A stretch of 26,236 nucleotides of DNA. It comes from an uncultured Ruminiclostridium sp. (lineage in GTDB: Bacteria; Bacillota; Clostridia; Oscillospirales; Ruminococcaceae). Below are positions 1-7,799 of this stretch, piece by piece (the stretch's first letter is position 1; every line of letters begins with the position of its first letter). The notes under the pieces were generated by a model. It was not told the DNA's origin, did no database searches, and worked only from the letters and a program-made list of their open reading frames with translations. A program made the position numbers and the translations under genes. The stretch spans positions 1 through 26,236 of the forward strand of contig CAKSIR010000013.1 of assembly GCA_934462775.1 (NCBI GenBank), in the 5' to 3' direction.

Positions 1-52
1 CCATGTAACACAGCCAACGCTGTCAAGGCAAACGGCAGACTATAATGAAAGG

Positions 53-77
53 CGCTCCGCTTAACATAAGCGGAGCG
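53..77 (-). terminator. Putative terminator of the sortase/SpoIID operon
   Basis: A 10-bp inverted repeat (CGCTCCGCTT / AAGCGGAGCG) with a 5-nt loop lies just beyond the stop codon of the SpoIID gene in the direction of transcription. On the minus strand it is followed by a modest T-rich stretch (CCTTTCATT), so it would be a fairly weak intrinsic terminator. Bases 1-52 show no convincing gene. Confidence 0.6.
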
Positions 78-92
78 ACTTTCTATGCCTGA

Positions 93-1406
93 TTATTTAA
101 CAACGGTTCCCGGGAAGTAATAATCCAGAATCTGTTCATAGTTGTAGCCGTACACATTTGCAAGGTTGTTTGCGCCGTACTGTACAAATCCAACGCCGTG
201 ACCGTAGCCGTAGGTTGTGAATGTAAAGCTGTCCGAAGCCTGGTCATAGCTGATTTCAAAGCAGGCGGATTTCAGATTGAAGCTCATGATCTGCTCTCTG
301 AAAACACGGCCGGTTATTGTTACGTTTTTGCTGCCGTTGTTGTAGGTTGAATTGCCGCCGATTGTCATGTTCCCAACAAATACGTTGTCAACGTAGGTCT
401 GTATCTCAAACCATTCAGACGGGTCGCCGTCAAGCTCAATGCCTGTTTTTTCAAGCACCCGCTGCTTTATATCGGCTGCGGTAAAGGTGGTTTTTACTCC
501 GTAGTTCGGGTCGTATTCCTTGTCAAGCTCGCATATTCTGCTTCTCAGGTACGGATAGTCAACTCCCCATACGTTATATGCCGAAGCGGTGTATCCTGGG
601 GTTGACGAGCAGTAAACCGACTGGATAAGGCTGCCGTTGTAGTAGATTGCCTTGCCGATTATTTCGTTTACGCACTGCTTTACCTTTGAGTTAGGCGTCG
701 ACATGGCAACGGTGGCGTTTGTGCCGTTCTGATTGTAATATTTAACATAGGTGTAGGCGGCGATTGCCTGCGCCTTTATTGCTTCGCTGTTGAACGAGCC
801 GCCTATTTCCGCCATGGTAACTCTTGCGATAATGTCCGCTGCGTCACCTGTTACTATGCTGCCGTTATACAGCACCGAAAGGGTTTCGGCGGAATTGCTG
901 TCGCTGTCGTCCTCGATTGTATCGGTAACGTCCTCCACATCGTCCTCATCGGGAACAAGCTCGTCGCTGCCGTTGTCAGAGGTTTCCTCGTCTGCGGAGA
1001 TTACTTCCTCGGTTGTAGTGGCAGCGGCAGTTGTGGGAGCGGTGGTCGTGGTAACAGGCGCAGCCGTTGTCTGAATGGTGGTTGTAGCCTCGGTTGTTGT
1101 TGCCGCAGTGGTTGTAGTGGTTTCGTAGGATTCGATTACCGCTACAAGGTCGGGCGCGGCAGTTTCGGAAGCGGTCTGCGGAACAGTTTCCTCGGCGGGA
1201 GCGGCTGTTGCCGTGTAGTCGGCAAATCTGGGCTTTCCGATATTGGTAACGTCAAGGGTGGTTGAGTATGTAATCTGCTCGGTGCTGTCCGTGCTGATTA
1301 CAGTGGTTTCCTCTGTGACGGGAGCGGTTTCGGCTGCGGCGGAGGCTGTTGTCTGCTCAGCCGCCTCTACGCTTTCGACCCTGCCCATTATGCAGTAAAT
1401 ATACAC
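93..1406 (-). CDS. Membrane-anchored SpoIID/LytB-domain protein, putative peptidoglycan lytic enzyme
   Basis: SpoIID/LytB domains are lytic transglycosylases that cleave glycan strands lacking stem peptides. Numbering from the GTG at 1406, residues 1-10 are the end of a hydrophobic segment. Residues 20-135 form a Thr/Ala/Pro/Glu-rich linker, very Thr-rich at about 95-133. Residues 136-173 are strongly acidic, and the SpoIID domain runs from about 176 to 437. The expected catalytic Glu is E200 (MAEIGGSF), followed by the family's EAIKAQAIAAYTY helix and a C-terminal GYGHGVGF motif near 400. It is last in the sortase operon, which suggests a surface remodelling role rather than the sporulation role of classical SpoIID. 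The start is uncertain. GTG 1406 has no ribosome binding site and cuts into a transmembrane helix, whereas the same frame stays open to an AGAGGTGA site and a non-canonical ACG codon at 1461-1463. The domain call is firm; the substrate and the start are not. Confidence 0.85.
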   Translation of the reverse strand: MYIYCIMGRVESVEAAEQTTASAAAETAPVTEETTVISTDSTEQITYSTTLDVTNIGKPRFADYTATAAPAEETVPQTASETAAPDLVAVIESYETTTTTAATTTEATTTIQTTAAPVTTTTAPTTAAATTTEEVISADEETSDNGSDELVPDEDDVEDVTDTIEDDSDSNSAETLSVLYNGSIVTGDAADIIARVTMAEIGGSFNSEAIKAQAIAAYTYVKYYNQNGTNATVAMSTPNSKVKQCVNEIIGKAIYYNGSLIQSVYCSSTPGYTASAYNVWGVDYPYLRSRICELDKEYDPNYGVKTTFTAADIKQRVLEKTGIELDGDPSEWFEIQTYVDNVFVGNMTIGGNSTYNNGSKNVTITGRVFREQIMSFNLKSACFEISYDQASDSFTFTTYGYGHGVGFVQYGANNLANVYGYNYEQILDYYFPGTVVK

Positions 1407-1474
1407 ATAAACGCTGATTATGAAAAGCGCAAAAATTGCCTTTGCAATTGACGATTTAGTCGTAAAATCACCTC

Positions 1475-2629
1475 TTAGCTGTTTGCGTCGGCTACTGCTG
1501 TGCCGATTTCAATTGTGCCGTTTTCATCGTTGTACTTGTCGAAATCCTTGACGAGGGACGTATCCCATGAGCGTCCTGCCCACTGGCAGCCGTAGTTGTC
1601 ATAGTAAGCTTGGAACATCTTGCGTCTTACGTTTCCGTTTTCGTCAAAGCCTGTGTTGTCAATGATTTTGTCGGTGTCAATGTTGGGGCTTTCGCCGTCG
1701 CGGACGCGCCTTGCCACAACAACAAGCCTCATATCGGAGAACATTGAGAAGTCGCAGGTTGAAAGAGTCATTATCTCGTCGCCGTACTCCAGATCAACGT
1801 CAGTGTAGTAGTAGCTTCTGTCAAGGCACTCGCTGACGAAGTCAAAGAACTCGTCGCGGTTGTTGAAGTATACGAAGTGGTTGTAGTTGAATACATCGCC
1901 GTGTTCGGACTTGGTGTTTGTAAGGAATACGGAGAAGATTTTGTACTTGCCCCTTGCGTAGAGCGTGTCAAAGTCGAATGTGCAGTTATCCTTAAAGAAC
2001 TCAATATCCTTGCGGTAGTTGGAAAGAGGCTGGAAGTAGTTGTTGGTAATAAGGTTGTGACCGTAGAGAATTATGTTGTTAGGGCGCTCGGTCGGAGTGA
2101 AAACCCCTTGATAATCGGCAAAGATTGTGCCGTTTGCGGTGGGAACCTTATCAAAGTTATGTTTGAGGTAGAAGTCGTTGTCATCGCTCTGGGCAACAGG
2201 ATAGTTTACATAAGGGTAGATTGAAATCCAGCCTACAAAGTCGTTGTTCTCCTCGTAATACTGAACGTATTCGGAAAGAACCTCAACCTCTTCTCCGCCG
2301 TCGGAATCGGTATTGTCGGTTTTATCGTCCGCGTCCCTGATCACGATGGAGATTTTATCGTCGCTTGCGCTTTCGTTTTTGAGCTGCGCCCATTTCTGAG
2401 CCTCGGCGGTATTTGCGTTATCCCTGAACACATAGAAGTTCAGTATAGTCAAAAGCGCATAAACCAGTATTGCTATTGAAACGAGGAAAATTATCTTGCG
2501 GACAATGTCGCCTGCGCTGTCGCCCTTCCACGGGAGCAGTCCGGAGAAAATGCTGACAAATATGTTTTCCTTTTTCTTTTTTTTCTTTTTTACAGGCGGC
2601 TGTTTGTGTTTTACTTCAAATTCAGGCAT
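1475..2629 (-). CDS. Class B sortase (third of three tandem copies in transcription order)
   Basis: Membrane-bound cysteine transpeptidase that cleaves a C-terminal sorting signal and attaches the protein to peptidoglycan. The 384 residues comprise a Lys-rich cytoplasmic tail (about 8-20), a KGDSAG juxtamembrane motif (35-40), one membrane helix (about 46-68), an acidic linker, and a sortase domain. The catalytic residues are H191 (ILYGHN), C292 (TLSTC) and R301 (DMRLVVVARR). The spacing and the TLSTC signature fit class B. A C-terminal extension carries WAGRSWDTS (350-358), shared with the two upstream copies. The ATG has an AGGAAAG site about 9 nt upstream and lies 24 nt after the previous sortase. 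The Lys tract is encoded by A8 and A6 runs. No LPXTG- or NPQTN-type substrate is encoded in the window, so substrates must lie elsewhere. Confidence 0.92.
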   Translation of the reverse strand: MPEFEVKHKQPPVKKKKKKKENIFVSIFSGLLPWKGDSAGDIVRKIIFLVSIAILVYALLTILNFYVFRDNANTAEAQKWAQLKNESASDDKISIVIRDADDKTDNTDSDGGEEVEVLSEYVQYYEENNDFVGWISIYPYVNYPVAQSDDNDFYLKHNFDKVPTANGTIFADYQGVFTPTERPNNIILYGHNLITNNYFQPLSNYRKDIEFFKDNCTFDFDTLYARGKYKIFSVFLTNTKSEHGDVFNYNHFVYFNNRDEFFDFVSECLDRSYYYTDVDLEYGDEIMTLSTCDFSMFSDMRLVVVARRVRDGESPNIDTDKIIDNTGFDENGNVRRKMFQAYYDNYGCQWAGRSWDTSLVKDFDKYNDENGTIEIGTAVADANS

Positions 2630-2653
2630 TTCGTGTACTCTTTCCTATAAAAT

Positions 2654-3748
2654 TTATGCTGCGTCGCTATTGTCGGCAGGAAGGTTTGCGATTGTATCGT
2701 TGGGATGGGAGGCTGCATACTCGTCAAAGCCGATAAGCTTTGAGGTATCCCATGTTCTGCCGCCCCATTCGCCAAGACCGTTGACTTGGCGGTAATATTC
2801 AAAGTAAAGCGGGTCCTTGTTGATATAAGCCTTGCTTACGTCAACCTCGGCGCTTTCGCCGTCACGGACGCGTCTTGCAAATACAACGAAACGCGAGTCA
2901 ACGCTGTTGCCCATTGGGTAATAGCAGGTGGAAAGCGTGAGAATTTCATCGCCGTACTCCACGTCAACATCGGTGTAGAAGCAGCTCCTGTCAAGAACGT
3001 TGCACATAAAGTCATAGAACTCGGTTGCGCTTTCGAATTTGCGCTGTCTGTAATAGCTGAACACCTCGCCGTGTTCTTCCTCGGTGTTAATGAACATTGC
3101 ACCGAAAATTTTATATGTACCCTTTTCGTAAATAGTGTCAAACTGAACGGTTGGGTTTCTCAGGTAGAAATCAAGGCTGCCGTACTTGTTGGGATAGTAG
3201 TTGGTCAGCTTTGCGAAATATTCGCCCGACGCAATGTTATGACCGTAAAGAACGGTGTTGTTGGGTCTTGATGTAGGAGTGAACTTAACGTGATAGTCTG
3301 CAAAGATGGAGCCGAGCTTGCTGTCCTCGCGGTAGAAGTTGCGGTAGAGGTAATATTCGTTGTCGTCCGACTGCATAACAGGATAATCAATAGGCGTTTC
3401 GTTTATCTTTATCCAGCCGACGATGTCGTGGTTTTCCTCGTAAAGCGCCTTGTATTCGTCCAGTATTCCAGGCGCCTCCTCCTCAAGCTGTTCAATCTGC
3501 TCGTCCGTAAGGGAAATGTTTCCGTTTACGCTGTTTTCCTTTAAATCCCTTACCTCCTCGTTCATTTTCTGATCGCTTGCATTTTCCCCTGCGTCAACAA
3601 GTATAAGCACAAGGCACACTATAACAACCGCTATCGAAACGAGAAAAACGATTTTTCTCACCGCTTCGCCTGCGCTGTCGCCTTTCTGGGGGATTATCTT
3701 CTTGAGAACGGATACCGCTCCGCTTTCCTTTGCGTGTTCATTTGCCAT
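2654..3748 (-). CDS. Class B sortase (second of three tandem copies)
   Basis: Paralogue of the sortases on either side, 364 residues long. It has a short cytoplasmic tail, the QKGDSAGEAVRK juxtamembrane motif (21-32), a membrane helix (about 33-52) and a Glu-rich stalk. The sortase core has H170 (VLYGHN), C275 (TLSTC) and R286 (DSRFVVFARR). The C-terminal WGGRTWDTSKL motif (328-338) is conserved across all three copies. The SD (AAAGGA) is about 11 nt from the ATG, a little long but without a better alternative. The gap to the upstream sortase is 22 nt and to the downstream one 24 nt, so cotranscription is very likely. It probably arose by tandem duplication. Differences in the stalk and the active-site neighbourhood (CYYPMG here, CDFSMF in the next copy) may reflect different substrates, which is inference. 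Confidence 0.92.
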   Translation of the reverse strand: MANEHAKESGAVSVLKKIIPQKGDSAGEAVRKIVFLVSIAVVIVCLVLILVDAGENASDQKMNEEVRDLKENSVNGNISLTDEQIEQLEEEAPGILDEYKALYEENHDIVGWIKINETPIDYPVMQSDDNEYYLYRNFYREDSKLGSIFADYHVKFTPTSRPNNTVLYGHNIASGEYFAKLTNYYPNKYGSLDFYLRNPTVQFDTIYEKGTYKIFGAMFINTEEEHGEVFSYYRQRKFESATEFYDFMCNVLDRSCFYTDVDVEYGDEILTLSTCYYPMGNSVDSRFVVFARRVRDGESAEVDVSKAYINKDPLYFEYYRQVNGLGEWGGRTWDTSKLIGFDEYAASHPNDTIANLPADNSDAA

Positions 3749-3770
3749 TGGTTTTCATATCCTTTCAGGG

Positions 3771-4829
3771 TTATTGACCGTCGTAGCTCAAAAGCTTGCT
3801 TGTATCCCATGTTCTGCCGTTCCACTGACCGCCGAGAACATTGTACTGGTATTCGAAGCATAACGGGTTGTAGTTTCTCTGCGCCTTTGTTACGTCAACC
3901 TCTGCGCTTTCGCCGTCACGAACCTTTCTTGCGAACACAACGCATCTTGTGTCGACCTCCTCGCCGTAAGGCCAGTAGCAGGTAGAAAGGGTAATTATTT
4001 CATCGCCGTAGTCGAAGTCAACGTCTGTCCACAGCACGCTTCTGTCCATTATGTCGAGGATAAAGCTGTTGAACTCGTCCTTGCTTGCAAATTCGCGCTT
4101 GCTTGTGTATGGATAAACCTCGCCGTACTTTTCCTTTGTGTTGAACAGTACGCAGGCGAAAATCTTGTACTCAGCCTTTTCGTAAATAGTGTCAAAGGTG
4201 ATAGTGGGGTGCTGCTTGTAAAATGCCAGCGGGTCGGCTTCCTTGGAGTCGTAGTATCTTGTGACCTTGGCAAAATACTCGCCCGACCAGATATTATGAC
4301 CGTAGAGAATTATGTTGCTGGATTTTTTTGTAGCGGTAATCGTATTGCGGTAATCCGCAAAAATCGAGCCGCCCTTGCTGTATTCGTTCTGGAAGTTGTG
4401 GGTGAGATAGTACTCGTTGTCGGAGGTTTGCATAACAGGGTAATCGATTCCCGAATCGTCTATCTTTATCCAGCCTACAATGTCCTTGTTCTGCGCATAA
4501 AGTCCCATATACTCAGGAAGTATCTGCGGAACCTCGCTCTCAATTTGCTGTATTACGTCGTCGGAAAGATTGAGGGAGTCTTTAAGCTGCCTTATTTCCT
4601 CGGATTTAACGTATTTCTGCACCATTTCGTTGCCCACGTCAAGCAGCACCGAGCCGCCTGTTATGATGAATGCAACGATAGCGACTGAAAAAATAACCTT
4701 TCGTATTCCCTCGCCCACGCTGTCGCCTTTCCATGGGAAAACCGCCTTTAAAATTCTTATGAAGATGTTAGGCTTTTTTCCTCTTTTACCGCTTTTTACA
4801 GGAGCGGGCCGCTGGGTAAAATTAGCCAT
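3771..4829 (-). CDS. Class B sortase (first of three tandem copies)
   Basis: First sortase of the array in transcription order, 352 residues. It has a basic N-terminal tail, the PWKGDSVGEGIRK juxtamembrane motif (32-44), a membrane helix (about 45-64) and a charged stalk. The catalytic residues are H178 (ILYGHN), C284 (TLSTC) and R295 (DTRCVVFARK), and the shared GRTWDTSKL tail motif lies at 338-346. It is closest to the second copy (both have SGEYFAK after the histidine and ARRVRDGESAEVDV-type ends). The start ATG overlaps the last 8 nt of the upstream CinA-like gene and has AAAGGA 7 nt upstream, which points to translational coupling. The family assignment is secure; substrate specificity cannot be read from the sequence. 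Confidence 0.92.
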   Translation of the reverse strand: MANFTQRPAPVKSGKRGKKPNIFIRILKAVFPWKGDSVGEGIRKVIFSVAIVAFIITGGSVLLDVGNEMVQKYVKSEEIRQLKDSLNLSDDVIQQIESEVPQILPEYMGLYAQNKDIVGWIKIDDSGIDYPVMQTSDNEYYLTHNFQNEYSKGGSIFADYRNTITATKKSSNIILYGHNIWSGEYFAKVTRYYDSKEADPLAFYKQHPTITFDTIYEKAEYKIFACVLFNTKEKYGEVYPYTSKREFASKDEFNSFILDIMDRSVLWTDVDFDYGDEIITLSTCYWPYGEEVDTRCVVFARKVRDGESAEVDVTKAQRNYNPLCFEYQYNVLGGQWNGRTWDTSKLLSYDGQ

Positions 4830-5373
4830 TATTGATTCCTTTCTCTTGTACGATTGCGTCGCGCAGCATTGAAAGAGCCTTTGCGACCGCCTGCTTTCTT
4901 ATAAAAGTTCTTTTGTCCATATCTTCGGGGCAATTCCTTACGTCAAAAACGCAGTGTGCGGCATAAGATCTTGTCGGCGTGGAAATCCCGATAAACACTG
5001 TTCCCACCGGCTTGTCGACTGTTCCGCCTGTTGGTCCTGCAATTCCCGTAGTGGAAACGCCGAACTCAGCGCCGGCTGTTTTGCAGACGCCTTTTGCCAT
5101 GGCGACCGCACATTCCTCGGAAACTGCGCCCACCGTATCCAGAATATCGTAGGGAACGCCCACCATTTTGTTTTTGGCGCTGCTCGCATAGGTGCAGATG
5201 CCAAGGTCGAAAACGGCTGAGGAGCCGGAAACTGCGGTAATGGCAGCCGAAACAAGCCCGCCGGTGCAGCTTTCAACCGTTGCACAATGCATAGCGCTCT
5301 TTGCAAGCAATTGTACTACATCATGGGCTGTGTTGTCAATGTTTTGTACCGAATTGTCAACAATTGTTTCCAT
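4822..5373 (-). CDS. CinA C-terminal domain protein, nicotinamide-nucleotide amidase (PncC-like)
   Basis: Members of this family deamidate nicotinamide mononucleotide to nicotinate mononucleotide in pyridine nucleotide recycling. The protein is 183 residues and consists only of the CinA C-terminal domain, without the N-terminal molybdopterin-binding-like domain of full CinA. Recognisable motifs are VESCTGG near the N terminus (with the expected catalytic Ser), SSAKNKMVGVP (the conserved Lys), and GIAGPTGG followed by DKPVGTVFIG. The ATG at 5373 has an AAAAGGA site 7 nt upstream and begins 13 nt after thiI. Its 3' end overlaps the first sortase by 8 nt. I see no obvious functional link to either neighbour, so the operon position may only reflect shared expression. 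Confidence 0.87.
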   Translation of the reverse strand: METIVDNSVQNIDNTAHDVVQLLAKSAMHCATVESCTGGLVSAAITAVSGSSAVFDLGICTYASSAKNKMVGVPYDILDTVGAVSEECAVAMAKGVCKTAGAEFGVSTTGIAGPTGGTVDKPVGTVFIGISTPTRSYAAHCVFDVRNCPEDMDKRTFIRKQAVAKALSMLRDAIVQEKGINNG

Positions 5374-5386
5374 ATTGTAATCCTTT

Positions 5387-6574
5387 TTAATCAGAAAGCT
5401 TGAAATCCTTAACGGTAATATTCTTTATCGCTTCTTCTATCATCGGAGCGAAATCGTATGAGCTTTCGGCAGCTTCCGCCTCGGAAATAAGCGGCTTTGT
5501 TTTAGGGTGCTTAGGTGTGAACACCGTGCAGCAGTCCTCGTAAGGCAGGATAGACGTTTCAAATGTGTCAATCTTTCTTGCAACTTCAACGATTTCCTTT
5601 TTATCCATGCCGATAACGGGGCGGAAAACAGGGTATTCCGCAACTCTGTCGGTGCACTGGATTGCCTTTAGGGTCTGGCTTGCTACCTGAGCAACGCTTT
5701 CGCCTGTGATAATTGCGCCGTAGTCGTTGGCGCCGCATATTCTGTTGGCAATTCTCATCATAAGGCGGCGCATAACGATTGTGAAATATTCCTCGGGACA
5801 GTTGTCGCGGAGGGCTTCCTGAATTTCGGTAAACGGAACGCAGTAAAATCTTATGTCACCACAGTAGTCAACCAGCTTCTCGCATAAAGTTTCAACCTTC
5901 ATAAGCGCGCGCTCCGAGGTGTACGGAGGCGACTGGAAATGAATACAGTCTACCTTAAGTCCGCGCTTAGCCATCATATAAGCCGCAACAGGGCTGTCGA
6001 TGCCGCCCGAAAGCAGCAGCAGCGCACGTCCCGAGCTGCCCACAGGCATACCGCAGGCGCCGATGATTCTGTCCGCGTTAAGGAACGCCGCCTTGTCCCT
6101 GATTTCCAGCAGCACTCTCTTTTCGGGCTCGTGAACGTCAACGGTCAGGTGCGGATATGCGTCAAGGATAGCTCCGCCCAGCTCAAGCTGAATTTCAGGG
6201 GTTTTCATCGGGAAGGACTTGTCCGAGCGCTTTGCGTCAACCTTGAAGGTCTTGGCATTTGCGAGGGCGGGCTCAAGGTATGGCATACCTTCCTTTACGA
6301 TTGTATCCCAGTCCTTGGGCAGCACCATTGAGCGCTGAATGGCTGCAATTCCGAAAACGCAGCTCAGCTTCTTTACCGCTGCGTCAAGGTCAATGTCCTC
6401 GTCAACGGGGGTGATGTAAATTGTGGACTGGTTTCTTGTGTATTCGAACCTGCCGAAGCGGTTCAGCCTGCGTTTGATGTTTTTGATGAGCAGGTCCTCA
6501 AAGGTATGCTTGTTAAGCCCCTTGAGAGCGATTTCACCATATTTTGCCATTATTACTTCTTTAACCTTTTCCAT
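5387..6574 (-). CDS. thiI: tRNA 4-thiouridine synthase ThiI
   Basis: ThiI adenylates U8 of tRNA and transfers sulfur to make 4-thiouridine; in some organisms it also takes part in thiazole synthesis. The 395 residues hold an N-terminal ferredoxin-like/THUMP region (about 1-165) and a PP-loop ATP pyrophosphatase domain with SGGIDS at 189-194. The Gram-positive YEDCCTVF motif with C348 and C349 lies near the C terminus. There is no C-terminal rhodanese domain, as is usual in Firmicutes, where a dedicated cysteine desulfurase supplies the sulfur. That partner is encoded immediately upstream: its stop and this ATG are separated by 1 nt, and the AGGAGA ribosome binding site lies within the end of the upstream gene. 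Product and symbol are well supported. Confidence 0.95.
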   Translation of the reverse strand: MEKVKEVIMAKYGEIALKGLNKHTFEDLLIKNIKRRLNRFGRFEYTRNQSTIYITPVDEDIDLDAAVKKLSCVFGIAAIQRSMVLPKDWDTIVKEGMPYLEPALANAKTFKVDAKRSDKSFPMKTPEIQLELGGAILDAYPHLTVDVHEPEKRVLLEIRDKAAFLNADRIIGACGMPVGSSGRALLLLSGGIDSPVAAYMMAKRGLKVDCIHFQSPPYTSERALMKVETLCEKLVDYCGDIRFYCVPFTEIQEALRDNCPEEYFTIVMRRLMMRIANRICGANDYGAIITGESVAQVASQTLKAIQCTDRVAEYPVFRPVIGMDKKEIVEVARKIDTFETSILPYEDCCTVFTPKHPKTKPLISEAEAAESSYDFAPMIEEAIKNITVKDFKLSD

Positions 6575-6575
6575 G

Positions 6576-7670
6576 TTATCTCCTGAATCTTTTTATACCA
6601 TTATATATAGCGTCGACAAACTGCTCTGTTTCCGCAATAGTGTTTTCGTTATTAAAGCTTACTCGAATTGCCGAGTCAATATTCTTGTCCGAAATGCCGA
6701 ATTCTGAAAGAACGGCGCTTTTTTTGCCCTTTGAGCAGGCGGAGCCGCTTGAAATGTATATCTGACTCTCCTCCAGATAATGTAGCATGATTTCGCTCCT
6801 TACGCCCTGAACGGAGAAGTTGAGAATAGAGGGGATATTATTTTTGCTGTTTACAGTAACACCCTCAAGACCGCTGAGAAGTTTCGCCGTGTGGCTGTAA
6901 AGCTCTTCCAAATGGCTCATGGTTTTAGGGTATGCCTTTACCGCCGCTTCAAAGCCTGCGATTATGTCGATTGGCTCGGTTCCCGAACGGAGGTTTTTCT
7001 GCTGACCGCCTCCTGCAAGCAGTGGAGCAAACCTTGCGCCCTTTGCGCAGTAAAGCGCGCCTACGCCTTTTATCCCGTGAATCTTGTGGGCGGACATACT
7101 GATAAAGTCCCCCGCAAGCGGCACCTTGCAGAAGCCCTGCACGCCGTCAACGTGTACCATGCACTTGGGGTATTTTGCCTTTACCGCACGGTAAATTTTC
7201 TGTACGTCAATGCGGAAGCCCGTTTCGTTGTTTACCGTCATTGTGCTTACAATGAGCGTGTTTCCGTCAACTGCGCCGATTATCGCCTGCTCGAAGCTGT
7301 CCATGCAGTCCTTTGGCGCGATACGCACAACCTCGAAGCCCATTGCCTCCAGCTTGTCCATTACTCTTGCAACGCTCGGGTGCTCAACGGAGGTGGTAAC
7401 AATGCGGTTGCCCACGCGCTTGTAGACTTCGCATACGCCGAGGAGAGCGGTGTTGTTGCTTTCGGTCGCGCCCGATGTGAAATAAATTTCGCCCTCCAGT
7501 CCCAGTCTTGCAAGAATGGTTTTCTTTGCGGAGGTCAGCACCTTTTCCGCCTCAATGCCTAACTTATGCAGCGAGGAGGCGTTGCCGAAATTGTTCCGCA
7601 TATTTTCCGCTGCCGCAATAATTGCCTGCTCGCAGGGCTTTGTTGTTGCAGCGTTGTCAAAATATATCAT
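6576..7670 (-). CDS. Cysteine desulfurase, probable sulfur donor for ThiI (IscS/NifS family, NifZ/YrvO-like role)
   Basis: PLP enzyme that takes sulfur from cysteine as a persulfide. The start is placed at ATG 7670 (MIYFDNAATT), which has CGAGGT 7 nt upstream. An in-frame ATG at 7706 would add 12 residues unlike the family and lacks a good site. In the 364-residue form the cofactor Lys is K196 (SAHK), H97 is in SVEHPS, and the D175/Q178 pair is in HVDGVQ. The persulfide Cys is C312 in SSGSACSKGKK. This loop differs from the [10 protein letters not shown] loop of the second desulfurase at 24397. The 1-nt spacing to thiI matches the nifZ-thiI pairing of Bacillus subtilis and argues for tRNA thiolation rather than general Fe-S assembly. 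It is the first gene of the seven-gene unit. Confidence 0.93.
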   Translation of the reverse strand: MIYFDNAATTKPCEQAIIAAAENMRNNFGNASSLHKLGIEAEKVLTSAKKTILARLGLEGEIYFTSGATESNNTALLGVCEVYKRVGNRIVTTSVEHPSVARVMDKLEAMGFEVVRIAPKDCMDSFEQAIIGAVDGNTLIVSTMTVNNETGFRIDVQKIYRAVKAKYPKCMVHVDGVQGFCKVPLAGDFISMSAHKIHGIKGVGALYCAKGARFAPLLAGGGQQKNLRSGTEPIDIIAGFEAAVKAYPKTMSHLEELYSHTAKLLSGLEGVTVNSKNNIPSILNFSVQGVRSEIMLHYLEESQIYISSGSACSKGKKSAVLSEFGISDKNIDSAIRVSFNNENTIAETEQFVDAIYNGIKRFRR

Positions 7671-7714
7671 ATATAAACCTCGTTTCGGGTGGTTTGTAAA
7701 AATCATACCATATA

Positions 7715-7743
7715 ATTATAACACATTTTCTGTCATTTTTAAA
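7715..7743 (-). promoter_or_regulatory. Candidate promoter of the desulfurase-thiI-sortase operon
   Basis: On the minus strand a perfect TATAAT (plus-strand 7715-7720) is preceded, 17 nt upstream, by a weak -35 TTTAAA (7738-7743). It lies about 45 nt before the desulfurase ATG at 7670, in the divergent gap with ypeB. The poor -35 keeps the confidence low. Confidence 0.4.
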
Positions 7744-7799
7744 TAGCATAATAGCAAAAAAATGTGAAAAAATAATGAAAAAGGAAAGGAGTGCTTGAA

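Noticed and set aside
790..1074. Plus-strand open frame rich in Ser and Val opposite the SpoIID gene
   Set aside because: It is the complement of the Thr-rich linker of a well-supported gene; low complexity, no ribosome binding site and no family resemblance.
7740..7790. Sigma-G-type promoter for ypeB
   Set aside because: A CATAATA resembling a -10 exists at 7747-7753, but no TGAATA-like -35 lies at the right distance.
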